In this document: piece after piece, positions 38,473 to 50,995 of the stretch | Numbering within the stretch: position 1 is the stretch's first letter | Layout of the letters: the number at the start of each line of letters is the position of its first letter | NCBI GenBank assembly: GCA_003117195.1 | Contig: BDSI01000040.1 | Location: forward strand, 310,658-374,657 | Direction: 5' to 3' | DNA from: Eudorina sp. 2006-703-Eu-15 | Lineage: Eukaryota > Chlorophyta > Chlorophyceae > Chlamydomonadales > Volvocaceae | DNA length: 64,000 nucleotides | Made by a program: the position numbers and the translations under genes | The notes under the pieces: model-generated | The model's input: the letters and a program-made list of their open reading frames with translations, nothing else | The model's database searches: none | What the model was told of the DNA's origin: nothing

Positions 38473-41400
38473 ATGCGGCCCCCACGCGGGGCAGGCAGCC
38501 AGCTCTGCTTCGACGCAGCTGGACGACCAGCAACTCAGAAAAACGCTGATCACACGCAGCGCCGGGCAGCCGTCAAATCCAGTTCCTTGCAGTATGGAAC
38601 ACTCTTCGTCGTCGCGCTGGGCCTGCTCGCGCTCTACACTCCGCGACTCGCGCATGCTGAGCTAATCGCGACCATGAGTTTCTACTCAGTCAACAGCGCC
38701 TTCGACAGCGGCGACTGCGCCATGCTCGATTCTTTCGTGACGCAGTCTATGTTGGACAAGAACGTCCCAATTAGGTTTGACGATCCGGCAATCTACCGGA
38801 CCAACTGCACGGTCACCAACTACTCGGGCCGCGTGAAGTCCATTATGAACTTCTACCCCATCTTCGACAGCCTCAGCGCCCTGGTGAGTTTCTGTGGCGG
38901 TGTGCGGCGCGAGGTGGCGGCGTCGCGAGTACGCGCTCAGGGTGATGGCGGGGAGGGTGATGGCGGCAGCGGCATCGGCATCGGCATCGGGGGCTTACCC
39001 AACTATGAGGCAGCCCAGATGGTGTCCCAACCCGTACATACGACACAGCCCTTCATGCGGGGTTTGGCGCCAACGCCCCTACCACCACCGCGGCGGCGGC
39101 TGTCCGGCAGGATCACCGGGCGATGTGCTGGCGGCCCCCAAACCCCAACATGAAATGAAACCCTCAGCTGCTGCGGGCTGCTGCGACGACGGCTGCGGCC
39201 CGCTTTGTTGATGGCCCGCCTCCCCCCCGTTCATCCGGGGTTAGTGCCGGCCACACCCAATCAGGCCTGCGGTTGGAGCGCCCGGGCCCTCACCACGTTA
39301 GAGCCGGGTGGTGGGTTCTGGGGTGGTGTTGGGGATGGCCCCGTCCCCCTCCCCTCCCCCTCCCCCGCACTACCACTGCCGCTGCCCGATCGAGGGGTTT
39401 TATACTGAATGCGCGGCGGAGCGCAGCGCCGTACCTTGCAGTTCCGTGCCGTACCGAGTGTAGGGGGGCCTTGGGCCTGTTCAGAGGCCGCCAGGCCGCC
39501 AAGCACAGCACCAGCTGGGCGACGAGGCACCTTATGCCAATTGCAGTGGGGCCGGCAGCAGTAGCAGAGCAGCAGTAGCAGCAGCAACAGCAACAGCAGC
39601 AGCAGCAGTAGCAGCCGGAGGAAGGCGCCGGCTGGTCGGGAGGTGCGGCCCCTCTTCTTGCCAGTACCCCGCCCGTCAGCAGCCCCTCTCCGGACAACCA
39701 CCGCCCTCCCGTGGGCCTCATAGGGCCCCGTTGGGCTCCCCGGCTGGGTATGCCGGCGGTGTGCCGCTCCCCCCACCTACCACCCACCTCTCGGCCCCCA
39801 CCCTTCTCCCGGCCACGGCCTTAAGGCCACCCACCGCCCCCCGGCCTGTCATTATTACCTTCCCACACCCACCACCCACCCACTCCCACTCCCGCCCACA
39901 ACAATCGTTTTTCATTTCCTATACCCTCCCCCCACCACCACCCGCCCACCACCCATGCCCACGCCCCCTCCCCAACGGCCCCCCCCACCCCCCCACCCCC
40001 CACCCTCGCAGGACAATTTGGTCGCCTTCGCCAACGCCCTCCGCGACGAGCTGCTGTGGCGGTCCTGGATCCTGTTGGTGGGCCCCGGCTGCGGCGCAGA
40101 GGCCTTCTACACCGACCCTGCCGTGGTCACCGGCCTCACGCTGGGTATCGCCGTGTGTACGAACAACCCCACCTCCACCGTACTGCCGCCCACCGCCGGC
40201 ACGGCATGCACCTACTTCCTGTCGCAGCAGCTCTGCAGCCCGCCGCCGCCGCCGCCGTCGCCGTCGCCACCGCCGGGCCTGAGCCCGCCGGTCGCGCCGC
40301 CGTCGCCGCCGTCGCCGCCGCTGCCGTCGCCGCCGCCGCCGCCCAGCCCGCCCAACCCGCCGCGGCCGCCGCGGCCGCCCTTCCCGCCCGGTCTGGGTCC
40401 CTGCATCTTGGTGACCAAGGCCATCCGCCCCGCCAATTGGACCAACATCACCTCCTGCAACCAGCTCGTGTCAGCCATGGCGGGGTTCTACGCGTACAAT
40501 GCGATGCTGCTGCCCGACCGCCAGTTCCGTTGCATCGATGACGGTTCGACCAACGGTCAGATGCTGGTGGTTGGTACGGCAGCGACCCGGGAGGACGCCT
40601 TCATCATCCAGACCAACTTCCAACAGAAACAGTTGGTGGGCGCCACAATCCGGATGCTGGGGGGTATGGTCTGCAGCTCCGCCATGATTCTGGAAGGCAG
40701 CTTGTGCGGCGTGTACACGAGGTACGACAGCATGGTGAATCCCGACCTGTTCAGCTGCTATCCGCCGCCACCGCCGTCGCCGTCGCCGCCGAGCCCGCCG
40801 CCGGCGCCGCCGCCGTCGCCCATCCCGCCGTCACCCTCGCCGCCGCCGCGGCCACCGAACCCGCCCCCGCCCTCGCCCAGCCCGCCGCCGCCGTCGCCGC
40901 CGTCGCCGAGCCCCCCGCCGCCGCCGTCACCGTCGCCGCCGCCGCCGCTGCCACCGCCGTCCCCTGCACCGCCGCCGCCGCCCACCTTCCTGCAGGTTCG
41001 TACGAGTCCGCCGCCCGCCTCATTTCGCTGAGCTGGGCTGAACCCACCCACCCACCCACCCACCCACCTACCCATGCAAACCTCGTCCCTAGCGACGCAC
41101 ATACCGCCCCCTCAAAGGCCTTGAATGCCTCCCCTCACTCAACCTGACCCCCAACCCCACCGCGCCCACCTCCACCCCCCAACCCCACGGATCTCGCCTA
41201 TGCTCACTCCAAACCACACCCCCCACCCCCACCCCCCTCGCAGCTGGAGATCACGAACCCGAACCCCGACGCCGTCTTCCTCATGAACTGCACCGCGCTG
41301 CGCGCCGCGCTGGAGACGTCCCTGCTGGCCATGGGGCAGACCCCGCTGTCGGCCGTCAGCTGCAACGTGGGCTACATCACGGGAGTCACCACCATGAGGG

Positions 41401-42508
41401 TGCAGATGAAGGACGCGGAGTCGGCCGCCACGGTAGGGGCGCTCGATGCAGGGACGGGGAGGGATGGGTGGGTGGGTGGGAGGGAGGGGGTGTGGGAGGG
41501 GAGGGGGGTTGTGGGATGGGGAGGGGGTTGTGGGAGGGGGAGGGGGTTGTCGGAGAAAGGGGAAGGGATTCAGAAAGTGGGTGGCGCTTGGGGGACTTGC
41601 AGGGGCTTATCAACTACCCGCCCTCCGACCCCGCCCCACTTGACCCCACCCACCCGAAACACACACTCGCCCCGTCGTCCGCCCCCCCTTTTCCCCCCTT
41701 TCCCCCCTTGTTCCTGTGACGTTGCCCCCTCAGGCCGGCTTCGCGCTGCGCGGCTTCCTGCCCACCTTCGTGACCATCGGCCAACTGCCGTGCAACAGCG
41801 TCATCCGGGAGAGCGTCTCCACCTCCAGTGAGTTAGTTACGGCCGTTGTTGTTGTGACGGTTGTTGTGGTTGTGACGTTGGGCGGTTGGTGCGGGATAGT
41901 CGACCTTTGACGTAGACCTTTCTTTGACGGTGTTGCGACGCTTGCGCCTCCGAGGTCGGCACCTCTGCGCGTAGCTCTAATGTATGTGTTGTTGGGGCAC
42001 CGTATCTCCACCGGGCCACGCACCGGGCCACGCACCGAGATCTGCAGACGCACCGGCGGGGTTCGGTCCTGTCCTGTCCGCGTACAGCTCATGAGCCCGC
42101 CCTTCCCCTCCGCACCTCCAACTGGGAATGCCTACCAATTTCCTATACCCCACCGGGCCACCCACCCACTCGACCCCCTCCCCACCCTTCCCCAACCCAA
42201 CCCCCCATTCCCCCACCCCGGCAGTGTTCTATATGGAGCTTTCCTGCTTCGGGCAGCCCGTGCTCTGCTGCCCCGGGCCGCCCAGCCCGCCCCTCGACTC
42301 GCCAGCTCCGAGACCACCGCGGCCGCCCCCGCCGCCGCCCCCGCGGCCCCCGCCGCCCGTGCCCCAGAACCCCATCCAGTCAGCCTCCTTCAAGCCGCCG
42401 CCGCCGCCGCCGCCACGGCCCCCGCCGCCGCGCCCGCCGCCGCGCCCGCCGCCGGCTCCGCCGCCGCCGCCGCCACCCGCCAAGCGGCGGCGGCCGAAGC
42501 GGGGCTGA
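38473..42508 (+). CDS. Secreted hydroxyproline-rich glycoprotein (pherophorin-like layout)
   Basis: Exons 38473-38883, 40012-40995, 41244-41432, 41734-41827 and 42225-42508 join in phase to 653 aa. A hydrophobic signal/anchor segment (LFVVALGLLALYTPRLAHA, about residues 45-65) follows a basic N-terminal extension; an in-frame ATG at 38356 is an alternative start. The rest alternates Cys-containing globular modules with Pro-rich linkers (PPPPPSPSPPP and PPSPPSPP units), which in these algae are hydroxylated and O-glycosylated and build the cell wall or extracellular matrix. Three globular modules can be outlined: exon 1 to early exon 2, mid exon 2 (CILVTKAIRPANWTNITSC to SLC..), and exons 3-5. 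Each has a C..L motif and a later GPGC, GGMVC or GQLPC. NCT, NWTNITS and NCTAL give N-glycosylation sequons. The tail is poly-Pro ending KRRRPKRG. The standard pherophorin signature is not evident, so the family is left open. Confidence 0.85.
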
Positions 42509-42934
42509 GCTTGCGAGTCGTCAGCTAGGTAGGGGTCCTAGGACCCAGGCCCGGACCACCCCCCCTCTCTGGGTGCAGTCACCTCCTCGCCCGGTCGCAT
42601 CCCCGCGCGTTTGGTGCCTCTTCAGCAGCCAACCCGATGCTGTTGGGGTGAGCGCTCCACGCACACGACAACACGCCGCACGCATGACGTGCATCGGCGG
42701 ACCGGGCGCCTCCCGGACCCCCCTCCCCCCCTTCCCTGCCCCTCCCTGCCCCTCCGTCCTCCAACCCTCGTGAGCAGCTGGCTGCATCCGTGTATGGCAC
42801 AACCCTCTCAATGGGTTGTGCTCCCAGGGGGTCAGAAGGAGGAGGAGGAGGAGGAGGAGGAGGGCGTGTGCGAGGGCGAGGGACGGGATGCATGTGTCGT
42901 GGTTGTGGTGGGGATCCGGGCCCGCGTGTATGTG

Positions 42935-43005
<71 letters not shown>

Positions 43006-43730
43006 GAAAAAACTGTATGTGTGTGTGTGTGTGGATGTGGAGCGCAGTTTTCGTCGGCTGTCAGCGTTTGGCGACCAGGGCCTCGAGGGGGTGTGTGTAG
43101 AGAATCATTCGCGGGGGAGGGAGGGCAACATCACCCCGCACATCAGGGGCCGCGGTGAGAGACCGGGTCCCCGGGGGAGGAACCGAGTGAGTGGCCCCAG
43201 CTGGAGGTGACGGAGATGATGGGGGACATGCAGGGGCGATCCCCCGGCGGGCGGTGGGCCTGTGGGTGGGCCTCGGGAGGAGGGCTGACCGGGGCTTGCG
43301 GGATCACATTAACCTTCGGATGGGAGGAGGAGCGGAGGACACATCCAAGCGCACGTGTGTACGGTATATGGATGTGTGTGGATATGGGGAGGGTGGAAGG
43401 GGACCGGCGGCTGGCTCCCGGTGCGCGGTGAGTTCCCGGGGAGGTCTAGGGTTTGAGGTTCGCGGGTGAGCGAGGGGGGGGTGGCTTGGCCGTGCGTCCC
43501 CCGCCGCGGTTGGGGGGGAGATGGCAGGCGACGGGGGGCCTCAGTCACTCCGACTGTGGCTTCCGGACTGCGGGTGGGGGCTGTGGAGGGGGGGCCCTAT
43601 CGCGGGCGGCACCCCACGGCGCGATCCCAGGACGGACCGATTGACACTGACTGACTGACCGACCGACTGGCTGGGGGCCGGGGTAGGTGCGCGGGGGCGG
43701 AGGAGCGGACGTTGTTGAGGGCTCACAGCC
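42509..43730. other. Intergenic, GT-rich
   Basis: This is the 3' flank of the glycoprotein gene with GGA repeats (42838-42862), a GT microsatellite of about 60 bp (42938-42998) and a GACT/GACC run (43645-43670). No exon recognised. Confidence 0.6.
42938..42998. repeat. GT microsatellite
   Basis: About 60 bp of uninterrupted GT dinucleotide repeat ending in TATATATGG. Confidence 0.97.
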
Positions 43731-45600
43731 CCTTACTAGAGTGGTTTCGGAGCACTTCAGCATTTTGCGCACACGTGCTTGGAATCTGCGCGGGCGTTCA
43801 TCTTAAGAGTGCTGGTGCTGTTTTAACTATAGCGATGGGCGCACAGCGCGTGCCGGCTGTGGCCGCTCGATAGCGTCGTCGTCGTTTCCCTTCCCTTCTT
43901 AGATTCGTCCCTCTTGATTTACCTTGGTGCTGGTTGACCGCTTTCCGACGTCAGTGACTTGGCGTCCGGAGGTGGGGAAGACAAGCAATGGGTGGCGACG
44001 GCGGCGGCAGTGGTGGTGGGTCCATAGAAGTGGTGCCATACTCTTGGGGAGCTGTAGTGGGTTCCACTGCGCTCCGAAACCAGGCCGTACAGAAGCCCTT
44101 GGTTCACGTTTAAGGCGCGAAATAGTCACAACGAAGCTTTTGACGTCACGAGTAAGGTTGGTCGCCCCCTGGCACGAGCCTTCTCTCCCTATAGCGCATG
44201 TGTTCTCGATCGATACTGTCTTCACTTGTATTGTCTCGAATGTACTTGTTCAACCACGTCAATTGTCGGTTCGGCCGGGCCGGGTTGGGGCGGGGCGGGG
44301 GCCTTGGACCCGGGCTTGGCGGGCTGGTACATAGCTGCGACGCGGGTGCTCCGCTCCCTGCCGTGCTGGGTTGGGGCTCCAGGGCAGAAGAACAGCGAAC
44401 AGTCGCTCTGACGGCGCACGGTGACCTCACAGCGGCCTAGTTGAGGGGGCTGCGGGGCGGGCGACACGGCAGTACTTCGAGCCCCTCCCCAACGGGTATA
44501 TATGCCGCCCTCAGCAGTCCGTACTCGGCCGTCGGACGAACTCCGTGATTACGGAAGTGTGATTACGGAAGTGTGATTACCGTTTGTCTTGTTTCCGTCC
44601 TCCCCGAAGACCAGCGAATCTCGATGTGCTCACAACATCGTTGTCGGAGCACGCAGGCATGTTGTAACCGTAACACCGGGCCTCCTCCTTGCCCTTGCCT
44701 GCCATCCACGGCCGTCCCAGTGCTGGCAAGGCACCGCACGGGAATCGTATATGTGTACGACATACGGCGCCGGACGGGAATCGTATGTCGTACACACACC
44801 GGGGTTGGGTCGGGCGGGTGGGTGGGTGTTACTTGGCCCCTCGCATGTCACGCCCTCGTGTTCTGCCTGCCTTAGAGACACGCACACAGTACACCCCGAG
44901 AGCATCGCATACCCTATCTGCGGACGGCGGCTCGCAGCCCGGGGGGGCCGCAGACGACGTGCGCCGGAGGGGTCGTGAGAAGTGTCTTACCAGCAGCGGC
45001 CACAGTCATCGTGATTGGAGGCGCGAACCTCAGCGTAGTGCCTCCGACCCGGCCCTGACCTTGTCCGTGTTGGATTGAACGAGGGTAGCCAATATTCATC
45101 AACCAAGTAGACGTCCACCCGGGTAGCCGTCCGCACGAGCAGCACCTCGGGGCTCCACCCATCTATCTACACGCCGTTTGACTGCTGGGGCGCCAGGCAG
45201 CCAGCCCGACAGGCGATGCGACTAGGGGGGCCCTCGCCACCGGGGCCTCGGTGCCGGTCAGCCCGGCGCACTCGAGGTCGTACCTTGACGCACGAGGCCA
45301 TGGCAGTTGGCGGTTATCCCGCACACGGAACCTGCCCCATGAGCTCATCTCACATGCGCCAACTCTCAAACAACACCAACCACGCGCGCCTGAGGCACGC
45401 CTGACTCGGCGTGGAATGTTACTAGCACAAAACACCCTCCCATCACATCACTGCAGCTCAAAGATAGCTGCGTCCCTGCTGGTTCAGCGCCGCGATGCTG
45501 TACTGCAACAGGGTGCCTCAGTGCTGCCCAACTGGCTGGTCGGCCAGTTGGTATCACAGCAGCGCTGGATCCGATACTGGGACGGGACTGCACCACAGCG
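43731..45600. other. Intergenic, no gene seen
   Basis: This is mixed-composition DNA. It contains GATTACGGAAGTGT direct repeats (44546-44580), a TACGACATACGG / ATCGTATGTCGTAC repeat pair (44745-44793), and one copy of dispersed repeat E (44829-44878) shared with 56583-56632. No supported coding exon. Confidence 0.5.
44829..44878 (+). repeat. Dispersed repeat E (core CCTCGCATGTCACGC)
   Basis: It reads TTGGCCCCTCGCATGTCACG, then CCCTCGTGTTCTGCCTGCCT. 56583-56632 has the same ~45 bp with a few changes (GCACCTCGCATGTCACGCAC, TCCTGTTCTGCCTGCTTAAA). Both are followed by CACAC-rich DNA. Confidence 0.75.
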
Positions 45601-47900
45601 ATGAATCATGAACAGGACAGCCGGCGTCACGACTGTGCCGAGGAAGGAATTCAGATGTTCCCGTCCCCCCCACCCCCCCAGATGGGACGCCGGGTCAAGC
45701 AGGCCATCAGCGGAGAGCGGAGGAGCGTCATACGCCGTGCTGTGGCGGTCACGGCACGTGCTGCCACAGGGGCCCTGAGCGGGGCTCGCTGTGCTAGCGG
45801 CTGCGGGCGCGCGGGCGGCTGCGGGGGCACCCCGATGACGAGCTCCTCCCGGATGCGCCGCAGCTGAACGGCATGGCGGGACACGTGTCCCCGCACGGGG
45901 TCGATGCTGGGCCCCTGCAGGTCGGGCAACGGCAGAAGGAGCCCATGGCGCAGCGGGTTGACGACCGGAGCGGGCGACCCAATGCCAGCAGCTGCAGAAA
46001 TGCCGTGCGGGCCGCTGCCAGGTGCAGGCACGGCCAGGGCTTTGAGCTCACCGGGTGTCAGCGTGCGGCGGGTCACCCAGCACGCCATCAGCACCACCGG
46101 AGTTGAAGCTGTCGCCACAGGCACTGCCGAGCTCCGCACCGCGCGTGACGAGCGCGAGGGGCACGACAGGCGGGGGGAGACGGCGGCTGCAGCGGCCAAA
46201 AGACCGCCTGGAGACCAGATACCGCACAGAAGGGTCAACCGGCGTGGGCAGCCACGTGATGCCACGGTGACGGGGACAGCAGCTGGGACGAGGCCGCTGC
46301 GCCCTAGCGGCAGGGCTTGAACGAGACGGCCGGGGAAGGTGCGAATCGTGCCGTCGGCGGCCGCACACGCCAGGGATAGATGCGGCTGGCGTGCGGCTGG
46401 CGTGCGGATAGATACGGTTGGCGGGCGGTTCGCGAACTGCTGCATGAGGCTCTTGGCATATCTGAATCATCTGCCGTTCCGTGGCCAGGCAGGCGCTGCC
46501 GTACAGCGGCCGACATGTATGCGCGCGAAACGAAATCGGCATCAGTCACGAGCTCCGGGCTGAGGTCGACGATTGACGAGCCGCACCGGGGGCTGCTGCG
46601 GCACAATCGGCAGGGGTGGTGACATAGGCGGCGGCGCGGACGCGGCCGCGGCGTAGGGCAGGCACAGCGAGTGGGGGCGCCACGGCAGCAGCCGCGGCGG
46701 GGCCGCTCACGGAGGCAACCGGCTTGGGCGCGCTGGCACCGGACGACAATAATGCTGAGAGCACAGATCGCGCCAGCTGCTGCTCCCCGGCATCACCCGT
46801 GCCGTGGCCGTGGCCGTCTGGATGACGGTGCCGTCGCTGCGCTGCAGGTAGAGCTGAGTGGCGCCAGCTGGGAGACGTGGCTGCTGCTCAACACGGGCCG
46901 CCCGGCGGGGGAGCGGCTGCGGCGGGCGCTGCTGGAAGCCCACGGGCAGCTGCTCGCGGCTCGCGGGTGGCGCAGGCGGTGGAACCAGCAGGCAGCTCTG
47001 TCCGGATGGCAACGGCACAAGGTCCGAAAGAGAAGGCGGCGCGGCCAGCGGTGCGGCGCGGGACACAAGTACGGCGCGCGCGCTTCTGCCTTCTTGGTCA
47101 GGCAGACGGTGCGGGGGTCAGCGGAACCGTACAGGCCGCCGTACAGCTCGTTGGGGGTTAAGTACGGTAATCCTCCTGCGTGGTGAGGCTGCCTGCAGTG
47201 GGCGGCTGCGGAGCAGACGGGCCACGTGAGAACACGGTGGGCAGGCCAGCCGCATGCGCACCACGGCAGAAGTCCTGGCTGTGGCGAGCTCGGTCGCCGC
47301 GGCAGCCCGGGAAAGTGCAGTGCACAGTGGCAGGCAGCCCGGGAAAGGTCGGGCCCGGGCGCGACATGCCCGGGTCACGCTGCGGCTGCTGCACCGCACC
47401 GCGGCCAAGGACAGGCGCCGCGGCCGTGTCCCCCTTGCCCTTGCAGCTGCGGCTGATACGGCCCACCACCCCCTTGTTGCGCACGGATGGACAAGGGACA
47501 AGGGACTGGACGGTGGTGGACTGGGACGTGACCAGAGTGGACAGACTGGCTGTCCGGTTTTCAAGCGATCTGTCAATCACGCCCAGTGTCACGACATGCC
47601 GCAACGCTGTCCGGGGCCGCTTGCGGTGGACGGGTGGCGCGACTCCCCGTGTTGCCGTACGCCACACAGGTGGGATTCCGCGCCCTCGATGGCAACTGCT
47701 GGTCGGGGAGGGGAGCGTGGGCGCGTCGTACCAAGGGGTCGGTGGCCGCACCTCGTCGCAGTCCACCCGCAGACCTGCCTGCACCCGAGAAGATGTCCGG
47801 ACCGCCTGCTTTCTTTACCACTTGTTAAGAGTTGGCTATCGAATTTTGTGCCATTGTGGGCGTTAGCATTCCACAAACTAGACTTCACCTTGCAGGCCAT
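45600..47900. other. Anonymous region with long ORFs on both strands
   Basis: Both strands are open for long stretches and composition is GC-rich but not low complexity, unlike most intergenic DNA here. The minus strand has a 264-codon frame (46445-45651) with helical-looking pieces such as HAVQLRRIREELVIGV and a second frame, 47784-47158. The plus strand has SWETWLLLNTGRPAGERLRR (46860-46930) in a 171-codon frame (46671-47186). No frame continues across the region, no splice pattern stands out and no family is recognised. It may be an unrecognised gene with unrecognised introns, or a decayed coding element. I cannot choose a strand. Confidence 0.3.
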
Positions 47901-49904
47901 GCCGACATGAATATCGCACCATGGTTGAACCTCGGGTGGGCGTCATGAAAGCCCTGAACTACTTATTGCACGAAATGTTCATGAGCCTTAGGACTATCAC
48001 TTGTCAACACCACAACTGAGCTCTGCATCCGGTTGTTTGAGAAGGTGACAACGTCTGGCTACGTCCGTTGGAGAAACTGGACTTCAGCGACAAGACAGAA
48101 CTTACCTGTGTATTGATAGAGCGCGTATGCCTCAAGTGGAACCTCACACCAGACGAGCTGTACGGCATTATATGCTGTTCACATATAATTTCAGCAACCC
48201 AGAATCTTTCGCCCAATACTGTTTGCCTCATAAACATATAATGTAACACCTTATCATAGTTACCGAACTTCGCCCGGTGCCTTCTGACTGCTTCCTAAAA
48301 CCTTAAACGATAGTTTATGGGATACCCTAAGCCCCCTGGCGGCGTCTCGGAAGCTTCACAACGGCGTTCTTGTAAGGTAGGTGGCCTGCCCAGGGCCTTC
48401 TGCGTGCGAAGTTCGGCTGTTTTGGCAGCAATTACTCGCCGTCGGTGCAGCAGTTCCATAGTCGCTTACACAACTTTTTACTTAACAAGTATTCCTCTCG
48501 ATATTTGCTGCAGGGCGTCCGTGATGCCTTCTTGAGATCCGACCGCTGGTGACAAGGATCGCGCAACGGACCTCGCAAGGTGGGAGCTGGTTTATGCATT
48601 GCGGGTGTTCATGATAGGTACACGATTATATGTCAAACATATGTATCATAAGTTACGGGGCGTGGCCTTGATTGCGAAGTGAAGTCCACCATGCATCGAT
48701 GCATCAAAACCTGTCAGAACAAAGTCCCGAGTTTGCTGTTGGCGAGCACGTAGGGTTTGGCAATACGAGATTTAGCAGTACAATTTGCTTCTGAGCGAAC
48801 CGGATCGCGACCCACACGTGATACCCTTTGGAACCCGTCTTGTCTGCATAGCGTCTACACAGCGTGGCAACAAATTCGTGTGATGCGATTCATGGCATGA
48901 CATGAGGTCAATCGCCGCGTGCCGTATTCTTCTTACGCCTGGCGCATGTCCCCTCCACTGCATTTCTTCCCTCCACACAGGTTCACGGCGCCGCTTGAAG
49001 GGCATCGCCAGGGGCAGCTCACCTCATTAAGGGCAACTTGGAGCGCATCTCGATGGCGTCATCAAGCGCGTCTCCAAGAGCATTTCCGACAGCAATTTCA
49101 AGTATATCGCCAAGGAATTCTAGATTGTGCATAGCAATGGGCAACTTCCAAGGGCAGCGACAAGATCATGCACAAGGGCACGCATCTTCAAGGGCAAAAA
49201 GGCGACTGGTCGAGTTCGAGCCGGTGCGGACCTGACGGACCTGTTATACAAAGTGATGAGGAGAGGGAAAGGGTTGTGAGATACGCGGTCCATGGACGGA
49301 GTTCCCCATGAGAGGAACGTGACGCGGCGGTGTGGGCTAATGGTCGGAACGCCCCATTGTTGAAGGATGACGGCGTCCTACGTAATGGAAGCTCTGCAGG
49401 AGGCCATGGATTGCGTCGCATTTTTCATCCCACATGGCTACAGTCGGTGAGTTACTGTGGGAAAGAGGGTTGGAGGATAGATGGGTGGGCGGGTTTTCGT
49501 CATGCGCCACAGGGAGGGAGAGTGGGTGGTGGGTTGTCATGCGCCGCGGGGGATAGTGAGTGGGTGGGTGGGTGGGCGGGTTCATTAGTGCCGGCCACCA
49601 TGCTTGCTTTGTCGCATCGTACGCGTCGTTTGCGCATGAACCCCTGCTTTGCCTTATATTAGCCTATAGGAATTACTGGCCGCGGGCCGGCTAGGTAGCC
49701 GTCGTTGCTCTTAGGGTTCGGCCGTTACAACTCTTCTCGCCAGCCCTGCTACGGCGTCTCATCAGCCGTCCACTATCTGCACATATCAGCTTCTACTTAT
49801 TTCGTCGGATTCAACGCTTCGCCGTCTTCGTCAATGCCTACATCGGCGGTTATCGGTTTGTTGCACTTTTGCGGTTTCGCTGTCTTTATTGACAGTAAGG
49901 GAGG

Positions 49905-49990
49905 GTTGTCATACGCCCCAGGGAGGGAGGGCGGATGGGCGGGTTGTCATACGCCCCAGGGAGGAAGGGCGGATGGGCGGGTTGTCATAT
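49905..49990. repeat. 38 bp tandem repeat
   Basis: Two and a bit units of GTTGTCATACGCCCCAGGGA plus GGRAGGGCGGATGGGCGG. A diverged relative lies upstream at 49496-49560 (GTCATGCGCCACAGGGAGGG). Confidence 0.85.
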
Positions 49991-50933
49991 GGATAAAGAG
50001 TTGTGCGAATTTCTAGCAGGGCGCAATAGTGCTGTAATGGTCGCCCGGGTGGCGTTAGCTAGGGGTTCGTCTCGCTGGCATGCTGAGTCGTCCGCGGTGG
50101 GCGGTGATGGCTGGGCTTGGCAACTGGTGCCAGTACTTATTATTTTACCTTTGCACCTGGTTGTGGGCGTTCGACTTCAGATTTCTTCTGATTGACTCGG
50201 CGTTCGGTTTGCCACGTACCGCGATTTGCAATTGTTCAAGTTGCGGGGCGTAACGGCGTAACGCGCTGGGTACCTTTGGGAGTGATCGGCAATCTGATTT
50301 ATCATTTATGGGTCGTTCCGCCTCCCTACGTGTGCCTTCCGCCCCCCATCCCCCGGCCGGGTCAGGCTTACATTATCACGTATGGCCTGTAACATCGCGG
50401 CAGATGGCGAACTTCCCTAGCGGCGGCAGGCCTCAGGACCCAGCTCGTAACCAACACTCCCCTCCAGCCCAGCCGACAGAAACAACAGTTTCGTGACATC
50501 ATCAACCGACGACGGGTGGGCGACGCCTCGCCTGCAGTCTGCAAGGTACAGCCCATCGCCCCGCAGCTGGAGCCCTAGCGCGTTACAGGAGGTGCGCATA
50601 CGAAGCGAGGCATACCTCTGTAGTGCAGTACGACACAATCATGGCGAGCCGACCCGGTAAAGAACCTGGAACCTCTGGAGTGTGTGCCGTGTCGTGCCAT
50701 CATCTGCACATCTGACAAAAGCAGTCATGTACGAGCAACCAAGCCGACTCAACACATGGCGCGCGCGGCACTTGTTCTGCAGGGCAGCCAGGGCAATCAC
50801 TAGGACACCGCGCACACCGGGTACGGCCCCCGTTGGGGGGTCCCGATGTCTTCCTTCCTGGGGTCCCTTCCAAGGGTCGCGGTTGATGCCGAGGGCCTAA
50901 TTAAGCTTCGTCCCTTCATTCAGGATGTTACAG

Positions 50934-50995
50934 CGGACCCCGCTAGGGTCATCGGTGACAGCCAACGGCGACAGCCGAGGCTTCCTCACCCTGCC
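50934..50995 (+). repeat. Dispersed repeat D (core GGTGACAGCC..GACAGCCGAGGC)
   Basis: It matches 24778-24835 in the same orientation and 26757-26820 in inverse orientation over about 45-55 bp, here with an extra GACAGCCAACGGC copy. Confidence 0.65.
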
